From: Phenylobacterium parvum
Lineage (GTDB): Bacteria; Pseudomonadota; Alphaproteobacteria; Caulobacterales; Caulobacteraceae
DNA length: 37,027 nt
Assembly (NCBI GenBank): GCA_029977805.1
Contig: JAPOKE010000010.1
Span: 1 to 37,027 of the forward strand
Direction of reading: 5' to 3'
Under the pieces are notes generated by a model. It was not told the origin of the DNA. It did no database searches and saw only the letters and a list, made by a program, of their open reading frames with translations. How positions within the stretch are numbered: position 1 is the first letter of the stretch; each line of letters begins with the position of its first letter. The position numbers and the translations under genes were made by a program. Of this stretch, positions 20,717-27,908 are shown one piece after another.

Positions 20717-22432
20717 TCAGGCCTCGGGGTAGCCGAACCGTCGAACCCAGGGGGCGAGCGTGGCCAGGGGGTCTGCAAGCCGCTCGGCATAGGGCCGCCA
20801 GGCGCCGCCGCCGTCGGTCCTGAGGCCGCCCGCCAGCTGCGCCGCGGATGGCGTGGCGATCGCCCGCTCCGCATTCCGGGCCCCGACATCCCGCATGGCG
20901 TCGGTCCACTCGACCCCGATCGTCCGGCAGATCGACTGCATGACGCCGTCGAAGTCGGCCAGCAGGGCCTCATGCCGCAGGAAGGTCCAGGGCGCGGCCG
21001 CCTCCGCCTGAACCCGCATGGAGAAGGTCATGACTGCGTCGTAGAACCCCGCCGCCGACCTCAGGTCGAGCAGGTGGTACATGGGCGCGCTCATCTGGAA
21101 CCTGCGGCGCCAGCACGAGAACAGCACGTCCCGGGGATCGCGCACGGCGAACAGGATGGTCGCCTCGGGGAACAGGCGCTGGATGAGCGGCAGCTTCAGG
21201 CTGTTCAGCGGGTAGCGGTCGAGGAAGACCTTGCCCTCCGGCGACAGCCCCGCCTCCCGGACGCGGGTCCAATAGGCGTCCCGGAACGCCGCGAGGTCCG
21301 CAGGCCCGGCTCCCGACAGGTCCGACAGGTCGGTGGGGTCCCGGAGATAGCGACGCACGCCATCGGCGAGGGCTTCCTGTTCTTCCAGGGCGACCACGTC
21401 CGGCGAGCCGGTGAGGGCGGCCTCCAGCAGGGTCGTGCCCGACCGCGGGAAGCCGAGAAGGAACACATGGCTGCGGGCCGGGCCCGCAGGGAGTTCTCCG
21501 GCGGCGGGCTTCAGCCGGCCGGGGTTCCGCGCGATCCAGCCGTCCATCCGGCGGGTATGCTCCAGGGCCCCCGTTCCCGCAAAGCGGTGGGCGTAGTGCC
21601 GCCTGAGGATGTCATTGCCTCCCGACCAGGCCCCGAAGGCCGCCAGGCGGTCGCCCCGGGCGTCCAGAACGTCGCCGAGGAGGTTGAGGGCGTCCGCCGT
21701 CCCCACCCCGGGCAGCCGCGGATCGGAGACGAGTTTCCGCAGGCGGGCCTCGGCGGCCTCGAGGCGGCCGTCATCCGCCTCCGCCCGGGCCTTGGCCATG
21801 AGGGCGTCGGCTGCGTCGGGCGCCTTCTCCAGCACCCTGTCAGCGAGGCTCTCGGCCTCTTCGAAGGCGCCCCGGCGGGCGGCGATGACGGCAAGCCCGG
21901 CCAGGGCCGTCATCTGCGAGGGATCGAGGTCGAGGGCCCGCCGGTAGGCGCCGGCGGCCCTGTCGAGGCGGCCCGACGCGGCGAGGGCCTGCCCAAGGTT
22001 GGCGTGGGCGGGGGCGAAGTCGGGGACGATCCCGACCAGGTCCCGGAAGACGGCCTCGGCCTCGGACGCCGCCTCAAGGGTCAGGAGGCACAGGCCCAGG
22101 GCGTTGAGCACGCCGGGGTCCCGGGGTGCGAGGAAGCGGGCCCTCTGCAGCCGGACCAGGGCCTCTCCGGGCTTTCCCTCGGCCTCCAGCCGTCCTGCGG
22201 ACAGGTTGAGCAGGGCGGGATGCTCGTAGCCCTCCGCAAGGGCCGACTCGGCGGCGGCGAAGGCGGCGGGCATGTCGCCGGAGGACAGGTGGACGCCGAT
22301 GGCGTCGAGGACAGACTGGGGCGGCCGCGGCCCCGGCGGGGCGGCGGACGGTGTCGCCGCGGGCGCCGGTCCTGGCGCGACCCGGAAGCTGAACCCGGTC
22401 GAGAGCGGGCGGATGGGCGGCGGCTGGCTCAT
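20717..22432 (-). CDS. TPR-repeat protein with C-terminal sulfotransferase domain
   Basis: TPR-like helices (ALLNLSAGRLEAEGKPGEALVRLQRARFLAPRDPGVLNALGLCLL) then PAPS-binding loop VFLLGFPRSGTTLLEAALTGSPDVVALEEQEAL and 3'-phosphate motif RDPRDVLFSCWRRRF. Start MSQPPPIRPLS at 22432 (ATGA overlap with epmB). Confidence 0.9.
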   Translation of the reverse strand: MSQPPPIRPLSTGFSFRVAPGPAPAATPSAAPPGPRPPQSVLDAIGVHLSSGDMPAAFAAAESALAEGYEHPALLNLSAGRLEAEGKPGEALVRLQRARFLAPRDPGVLNALGLCLLTLEAASEAEAVFRDLVGIVPDFAPAHANLGQALAASGRLDRAAGAYRRALDLDPSQMTALAGLAVIAARRGAFEEAESLADRVLEKAPDAADALMAKARAEADDGRLEAAEARLRKLVSDPRLPGVGTADALNLLGDVLDARGDRLAAFGAWSGGNDILRRHYAHRFAGTGALEHTRRMDGWIARNPGRLKPAAGELPAGPARSHVFLLGFPRSGTTLLEAALTGSPDVVALEEQEALADGVRRYLRDPTDLSDLSGAGPADLAAFRDAYWTRVREAGLSPEGKVFLDRYPLNSLKLPLIQRLFPEATILFAVRDPRDVLFSCWRRRFQMSAPMYHLLDLRSAAGFYDAVMTFSMRVQAEAAAPWTFLRHEALLADFDGVMQSICRTIGVEWTDAMRDVGARNAERAIATPSAAQLAGGLRTDGGGAWRPYAERLADPLATLAPWVRRFGYPEA

Positions 22433-23481
22433 GCCTCGGTCTCCTCGGCCTCGACGCTGTGGCGGCCGCCCCAGGGGTCGGTCGCCGAAAGGCCCGTTTC
22501 GCCGGACTCGATCCAGGCCGGGCCTGCCGGAACCTTGCCGAACCCGCCGGGGATGTCGAGGACGTAGGTCGGCTGGCAAAGGCCGGAGTACCGGCCCCGG
22601 AGTCCCCGGACCAGGGCCTGGCCCTCCGCGATCGAGACCCGGAAGCGGGCGGTGCCCGGCGCGGGATCGGGATGGTGCAGGTAGTAGGGCCGAACCCCGC
22701 GCTCCACCAGGCCGCGCATCAACTCGCCCAGCACCTCGACCCGGTCGTTGACGCCCCGCAGGAGGACGGTCTGGCTGAGCAGCAGGGCGCCGGTCCCGCG
22801 AAGCCGGGCGAGGGCGGCGTCGGCCTCAGGGGTCAGCTCCCGCGGGTGATTGACATGGACGCCCACGGCCAGGGTCAGGCGCGAACCGGACAGGGCCCGG
22901 ACAAGGGCCTCGGTCACCTGCCCGGGGGCGGCCACCGGAAGCCGGGTGTGCACCCTCAGGATCTTCACGTGCGGGATGCCGGCGAGGCGGCGAACGAGGT
23001 CCCCGATCCGTCGCGGCGAGAGGACCAGGGGGTCGCCGCCCGTGAGGATCACCTCCCAGACTTCCGGATGTCCCGCAATGTAGGCGAGGGCGGCGTCGAG
23101 CTCGGCCGGGGTCAGGCCGCCGGCGCCGCCGGGCCCCACCACTTCCCGCCGGAAGCAGAACCGGCAGTAGACCGCGCAGGCGTGCGTGGCGGTCAGCAGG
23201 AGGCGATCGGGATAACGGTGGACGATCCCCTTGACCGGGCTGTGGACGCCGTCGCCGATGGGGTCCGCCGTCTCGCCGGGCGCCACCTCCAGTTCCTCCG
23301 TCGAGGGCAGGTACTGCAGGCCTATGGGGTCTCCCGGATCCTGCGGGTCGATCAGGGCGGCCACGGCGGGCGTGAGGCCGACGGCGTAGCGGGCGGTCAC
23401 CGCCTCGAGGGACGCCGCGGCGTCCCCGGTCACGAGGCCGGCCTCCAGGAGGTCGCCGGGGGACTTGAGCACGCCCTTCAC
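22429..23481 (-). CDS. epmB: EF-P beta-lysylation protein EpmB (lysine 2,3-aminomutase-like radical SAM)
   Basis: LTATHACAVYCRFCFRREVVG (CxxxCxxC), VILTGGDPLVLSPRRIGDLVRRLAGIPHVKILRVHTRLPV; adjacent to epmA. GTG start. Confidence 0.93.
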   Translation of the reverse strand: MKGVLKSPGDLLEAGLVTGDAAASLEAVTARYAVGLTPAVAALIDPQDPGDPIGLQYLPSTEELEVAPGETADPIGDGVHSPVKGIVHRYPDRLLLTATHACAVYCRFCFRREVVGPGGAGGLTPAELDAALAYIAGHPEVWEVILTGGDPLVLSPRRIGDLVRRLAGIPHVKILRVHTRLPVAAPGQVTEALVRALSGSRLTLAVGVHVNHPRELTPEADAALARLRGTGALLLSQTVLLRGVNDRVEVLGELMRGLVERGVRPYYLHHPDPAPGTARFRVSIAEGQALVRGLRGRYSGLCQPTYVLDIPGGFGKVPAGPAWIESGETGLSATDPWGGRHSVEAEETEA

Positions 23482-24539
23482 CGGGAATCCGCCACGGGAG
23501 TCCAGAGGACGTCCTCGATCGTCCGTGCGCCAGTGGCCAGCATGACCAGCCGGTCGAAGCCCAAGGCGGCGCCGGACGCCTCGGGCATGACCGCCAGGGC
23601 CGCCAGGAAGTCCTCGTCGAGGGGATAGCGCTCCCCGTAGATGCGGGCCTTCTCGTCCATCTCGGCCTCCAGCCGGCGCCTCTGCTCGGCCGCATCGGTC
23701 AGTTCGCCGAAGGCGTTGGCCAGTTCAACCCCGCAGGCATAGAGCTCGAAGCGCTCCGAAACCCGCGGGTCATGCGGGCAGCGCCGGGCGAGGGCCGCCT
23801 CGGGCGCCGGATACGCGCAAAGTATCGTCGCCCGGCCATCCCCAAGGGTGGGCTCGATGCGTTCCACCAGCACCCGGCTGAACACGTCGCTCCAGGTGTC
23901 GTCCGCCGCCACCCGGACGCCGGCGGCGCGCGCCGCCCCGGCCAGGGCTAGGGCGTCGCCGGTCCCGTCCGGCGCAAGGGTGGCCAGGAGGTCGATCCCC
24001 GCCAGGTCCCGGAAGGCCTCGGCGAGGGTCAGGCGCTGCGGCTCCGCGAAGGGATCACAGGTCCGGCCGCGCCAGGTCAGGGTGCGCGTCCCCGCCGCCT
24101 CCGCCGCCAGGGCCAGCAGGGCGGCGCAGTCGGCCATCAGGACCTCCCAGCCTTCCCCGGCCCGGTACCATTCCAGCAGGGTGAACTCGGGGTGGTGCAG
24201 GGGACCGCGCTCCCGGTTCCGGAAGACCCGGGCGAAATCGAAGATCCGGGTCTCGCCAGAGGCCAGCAGCTTCTTGCAGGCGAATTCCGGCGAGGTGTGG
24301 AGGTAGAGGGGCGCCGCGCCGCCCTCCAGGGCCAGGGCCTCGGTGGCGAAGGCGTGCAGGTGGGCCTCGTTGCCCGGGGAGACCTGAAGGGCGGCGGCCT
24401 CGACCTCGGTGAACCCACGCGTCTCGAACCAGTCGCGGAACGCCCGCCGGATCCGGCCCCGCGCCTCCAGCCGGGGGCGCCGGTCGGCGCGCCGGTCCGG
24501 GCTCCACCAGGGCGACAGGGGCGGCGGGACAGGGCTCAA
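23478..24539 (-). CDS. epmA: EF-P lysine aminoacylase EpmA (PoxA/GenX; truncated LysRS)
   Basis: ARGRIRRAFRDWFETRGFTEVEAAALQVSPGNEAHLHAF...FRNRERGPLHHPEFTLLEWYRAGEGW...GVELANAFGELTDAAEQRRR...MPEASGAALGFDRLVMLATGARTIEDVLW. TTG start at 24539 with GGAG 7 nt upstream. Confidence 0.95.
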   Translation of the reverse strand: MSPVPPPLSPWWSPDRRADRRPRLEARGRIRRAFRDWFETRGFTEVEAAALQVSPGNEAHLHAFATEALALEGGAAPLYLHTSPEFACKKLLASGETRIFDFARVFRNRERGPLHHPEFTLLEWYRAGEGWEVLMADCAALLALAAEAAGTRTLTWRGRTCDPFAEPQRLTLAEAFRDLAGIDLLATLAPDGTGDALALAGAARAAGVRVAADDTWSDVFSRVLVERIEPTLGDGRATILCAYPAPEAALARRCPHDPRVSERFELYACGVELANAFGELTDAAEQRRRLEAEMDEKARIYGERYPLDEDFLAALAVMPEASGAALGFDRLVMLATGARTIEDVLWTPVADSR

Positions 24540-24590
24540 TCGGGACTCCGTGAGGACAGTGGCGGCGGCTCGCCGCTCAACGGTGACTGG

Positions 24591-24636
24591 CGAAGCGGGC
24601 GGCGATGGGTTAGGTCCGCGCCATCGCCGCGCTTCG
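24591..24636. repeat. Strong dyad/hairpin in the epmA-efp divergent region
   Basis: CGAAGC-(GG)-GCGGCGATGG-[GTTAGGTCCGCG]-CCATCGCCGC-GCTTCG: 16 paired positions with a 2-nt bulge and 12-nt loop. Confidence 0.8.
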
Positions 24637-24667
24637 GCCGGCTCCTATAGGCTCGAGGAACAATCAC

Positions 24668-25234
24668 GTGAAGGTCGCCGCAAGTTCGCTTCGCAAGGGC
24701 GCCGTCGTCGACATGGACGGCAAGCTCTATGTCGTCCTGACCGCCGAGAACATCCATCCCGGCAAGGGCACGCCCGTCACCCAGCTCAACATGCGCCGCA
24801 TTTCCGATGGCGTGAAGGTGTCCGAGCGCTGGCGCACCACCGAGCAGGTCGAGCGCGCCTTCGTGGACGACCGGCCCTACACCTTCCTCTACCAGGACGG
24901 CGAGGGCTTCCACTTCATGAATCCCGAGAGCTACGAGCAGGTCGTGGCCTCCGAGGACGTGGTCGGCGACTCCGCCCAGTGGCTGCAGGACGGCATGACC
25001 GTGACCCTGTCCACCCACGAGGGCGTGCCCATCGCCCTGGAGTTGCCGCGCACGGTGACCTTCGAGATCACCGAGACCGAGCCGGCGGTGAAGAACCAGA
25101 CCGCCTCTTCGTCCTACAAGCCCGCCATCCTGTCGAACGGCGCGCGGATCATGGTGCCGCCGTACATCGCGGCCGGCACCCGGGTGGTCATCCTGACCGA
25201 GGACCGGTCCTACCAGGAACGCGCCAAGGACTGA
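24668..25234 (+). CDS. efp: Translation elongation factor P
   Basis: [92 protein letters not shown]; modified-loop Lys at K33 (HPGKG). GTG start with GAGGAA ribosome-binding site. Confidence 0.96.
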   Translation: MKVAASSLRKGAVVDMDGKLYVVLTAENIHPGKGTPVTQLNMRRISDGVKVSERWRTTEQVERAFVDDRPYTFLYQDGEGFHFMNPESYEQVVASEDVVGDSAQWLQDGMTVTLSTHEGVPIALELPRTVTFEITETEPAVKNQTASSSYKPAILSNGARIMVPPYIAAGTRVVILTEDRSYQERAKD

Positions 25235-25263
25235 GGCCCGCGCCTCGGGCCGGCCCCGCCGCC

Positions 25264-26442
25264 ATGGAAGGTTTCGACGTCGTCGTGATCGGGGCCGGCG
25301 CGGCGGGCATGATGTGCGCCGCCGAAGCCGCCCTGCGCGGGCGTCGGGTGCTCGTGCTCGACCACGCCAGGGCGCCGGGGGAGAAGATCCGCATCTCCGG
25401 CGGCGGCCGCTGCAACTTCACCAACCTTGGCGTCCACCCCTCGCGGTTCCTGTCCGCCAACCCGCGCTTCTGCATCTCGGCCCTCAGCCGCTACACGCCG
25501 GCCGACTTCATCGCCCTGCTCGACGGCGCCGGGATCGCCTGGCGCGAGCGCACCCTCGGGCAGCTCTTCCTGGAGGGCTCCGCGCGGCAGGTGGTCGACC
25601 TGCTGGTCGGGCGCATGACCGGGGCCGGGGCGGAACTGCGCCTGTCGACGCCCGTGCGTGACCTCGCCCGCCTTGAGACCGGCTTCCGGCTCACCCTCGA
25701 CGCCGGAGAGGTCGTCGCCGGCCGGGTGGTGCTGGCCACCGGGGGCAAGTCGATCCCGAAGATGGGCGCAAGCGGCTACGCCCTGGATGTCGCCCGGGGG
25801 TTCGGCCTCGCCCTGGTCGAGCCCCGGGCGGGCCTCGTACCTTTCACGCTCGCGCCGGACCTGCTGGAACGACTCTCGCCCCTGGCCGGCGTCTCGGCCC
25901 CGGCGCGGGTGAGGGCCGGGGGAGCCGCCTTCGACGAATCCCTCCTCTTCACCCACCGGGGCCTGTCGGGACCCGCCGTCCTCCAGGCCTCGTCCTACTG
26001 GCGGGAGGGCGAGGCGGTGGAGGTCGACCTGGCGCCCGGCGTCGACCTCCTGGCCCAGCTAAAGGCCGGCCGCGCCCGGGCGGGTCGGCAGTCGCCGGGC
26101 GCTGTCCTGTCCGAGATCCTGCCGGCCCGCCTGGCCCGCACCCTGGCCGAAGGCGCCGGCGCGCCGCCCCGGCTTGGCGACTGCAATGACGCGGTCCTGT
26201 CCCGGCTGGCGGCCTCGGTGAACGCCTGGAGCTTCCGCCCCGCCGGGACCGAGGGCTATCGCACCGCCGAGGTCATGCTGGGCGGTGTCGACACCCGCGA
26301 GCTCGACAGCCGCACCTTCGAGGCCCGCGCCGTGCCCGGCCTGCACATCATCGGCGAGGCGGTGGACGTCACCGGCTGGCTGGGCGGCTACAACTTCCAG
26401 TGGGCCTGGGCCAGCGGCTGGGCGGCGGGGCAGGCGGTCTAG
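25264..26442 (+). CDS. NAD(P)/FAD-dependent oxidoreductase, HI0933/BaiN-like flavoprotein
   Basis: MEGFDVVVIGAGAAGMMCAAEAALRGRRVLVLDHARAPGEKIRISGGGRCNFTN...ATGGKSIPKMGASGYALDVARGFG...GEAVDVTGWLGGYNFQWAWASGWAAG. Start at 25264; the ORF extension over efp is spurious. Confidence 0.95.
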   Translation: MEGFDVVVIGAGAAGMMCAAEAALRGRRVLVLDHARAPGEKIRISGGGRCNFTNLGVHPSRFLSANPRFCISALSRYTPADFIALLDGAGIAWRERTLGQLFLEGSARQVVDLLVGRMTGAGAELRLSTPVRDLARLETGFRLTLDAGEVVAGRVVLATGGKSIPKMGASGYALDVARGFGLALVEPRAGLVPFTLAPDLLERLSPLAGVSAPARVRAGGAAFDESLLFTHRGLSGPAVLQASSYWREGEAVEVDLAPGVDLLAQLKAGRARAGRQSPGAVLSEILPARLARTLAEGAGAPPRLGDCNDAVLSRLAASVNAWSFRPAGTEGYRTAEVMLGGVDTRELDSRTFEARAVPGLHIIGEAVDVTGWLGGYNFQWAWASGWAAGQAV

Positions 26443-26525
26443 GCGGGTGCGTCCGGAACTGTCGCAGTCCTCCGGCAGGGTGAGGCTTCCCGTCGGGCGC
26501 TTGGCCCGCGGGCGGAGCCGCCTCG

Positions 26526-27155
26526 ATGGATTCCCGTTCTTCCGCCAGCTTGATGCTCGTCGGCGCCATCTTCCTCGTCGTCTTCGGGGCCGGCCTGATC
26601 TCCGGCGCCAACCTGCCGGACCGGTTGGCCCGGGAGGTCCCGAAGCCGGTCCCGGGCCTCTGGAAGTGTCTCGACGACCATCTCCCCCGGCGAAAGCCGA
26701 CCTTCGCCGAACTCCATCCCGAGCCCTCCCACGACGTGGTCCAGATCGTGATGACCGACTTTCTCGCGACCTACGAGCGAGAGGGGATGATCGGACTCGT
26801 GGCCCGGACGCGTGAATGTTACGCCGACTGGCTCGGCATGGGACACTTGCGCACCCGTGCGGCCTTGATGCGTTGCGCCCTGCTGGACCGCGTGATCGTG
26901 CGCTTCGACTACGCCTTCAGGCACAAGTTCCCGTTGCCGGGCGGGGGCCCGGTTCCGCAGCTGTATCGTTACCTTGAACAGGATCAGGTCCTCGCCAGGC
27001 GCCGGGCCACGGCCAAGGAACTCTTCGGCGGCGATATCCAGGCTCAGGACGCCGTCCTCGAGACCTACATGATGGCTATGTTCCGGGAGATGACCCCCGA
27101 GAAGCGCGCCGCCCCCAAGGCCTCGCGGCCGAAGCCCGGCGGAACACCCGCCTAG
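26526..27155 (+). CDS. Hypothetical protein with N-terminal membrane anchor
   Basis: ATG ORF, 209 aa, one TM (LMLVGAIFLVVFGAGLISGA), mainly helical body; stop overlaps the convergent MBL stop (CTAG). Confidence 0.65.
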   Translation: MDSRSSASLMLVGAIFLVVFGAGLISGANLPDRLAREVPKPVPGLWKCLDDHLPRRKPTFAELHPEPSHDVVQIVMTDFLATYEREGMIGLVARTRECYADWLGMGHLRTRAALMRCALLDRVIVRFDYAFRHKFPLPGGGPVPQLYRYLEQDQVLARRRATAKELFGGDIQAQDAVLETYMMAMFREMTPEKRAAPKASRPKPGGTPA

Positions 27156-27817
27156 CCCTCCGACAGGGCCTCGTCCGAGACGAAGGGATTGGTCTGGCGC
27201 TCGCGGCCGAAGGTGGACATCGGGCCGTGGCCCGGCACGAAAGCCACGTCCTCGCCCAGGGGCCAGAGCTTGCCCGTGATCGCGGCGATCAGCTGAGGGT
27301 AGCTGCCGCCCGGGAAGTCCGTCCGCCCGATGGAGCCCTGGAACAGGACGTCCCCGACCTGGGCGAAGCGGGCCTCGCGGTGGAAGAAGACCACATGGCC
27401 CGGGGTGTGACCGGGGCAGTGGAAGACCTCGAACTCGGTCTCACCCAGGGTGACGCGGTCGCCATCCTCGAGCCAGCGGTCCGGCTCGAAGGCCTGGGCG
27501 TCGGGCATGCCGTAGCGGGCGCCGGACTCCGGTATGCCGGCGATCAGGGGCGCATCGTCCCGGTGCGGACCCTCGATCACGGCGCCGGTCAGGGCCTTGA
27601 GCTGGGCGGTGGCGCCGGCGTGGTCGAGGTGGCCATGGGTGATCCAGATCTTCTCGAGCGTCAGGCCATGCTGCTGCAGCCCGCCCATCAGCCGCTGGAC
27701 CTCGCCGCCGGGATCGATCACCGCCGCCTTCATCGTCCTGGCGCACCAGACGATGGTGCAGTTCTGCTGGAGCGGGGTGACGGGCGCGATGACGGCGCGG
27801 ATGGGCGGCTGGCTCAT
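27152..27817 (-). CDS. MBL-fold metallo-hydrolase (glyoxalase II-like)
   Basis: WITHGHLDHAGATAQLKAL (HxHxDH), FHCPGHTPGHVVFFH, GDVLFQGSIGRTDFPGG, FVPGHGPMSTFGRERQTNPFV. Confidence 0.93.
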   Translation of the reverse strand: MSQPPIRAVIAPVTPLQQNCTIVWCARTMKAAVIDPGGEVQRLMGGLQQHGLTLEKIWITHGHLDHAGATAQLKALTGAVIEGPHRDDAPLIAGIPESGARYGMPDAQAFEPDRWLEDGDRVTLGETEFEVFHCPGHTPGHVVFFHREARFAQVGDVLFQGSIGRTDFPGGSYPQLIAAITGKLWPLGEDVAFVPGHGPMSTFGRERQTNPFVSDEALSEG

Positions 27818-27908
27818 GCCCCTATCTTCGGTGCGGCGGGGGGAATTGCAAGGTGGGCGGCGCCTCCCAGCCCTTGGCCGCCTTCACAGCGGGGGCTAGA
27901 CCGGGGCC

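Noticed and set aside
24409-26442. 677-aa ORF covering efp and the flavoprotein in one frame
   Set aside because: Only the part from 25264 is flavoprotein; the N-terminal ~285 codons are out-of-frame translation over efp, which has its own clear CDS.
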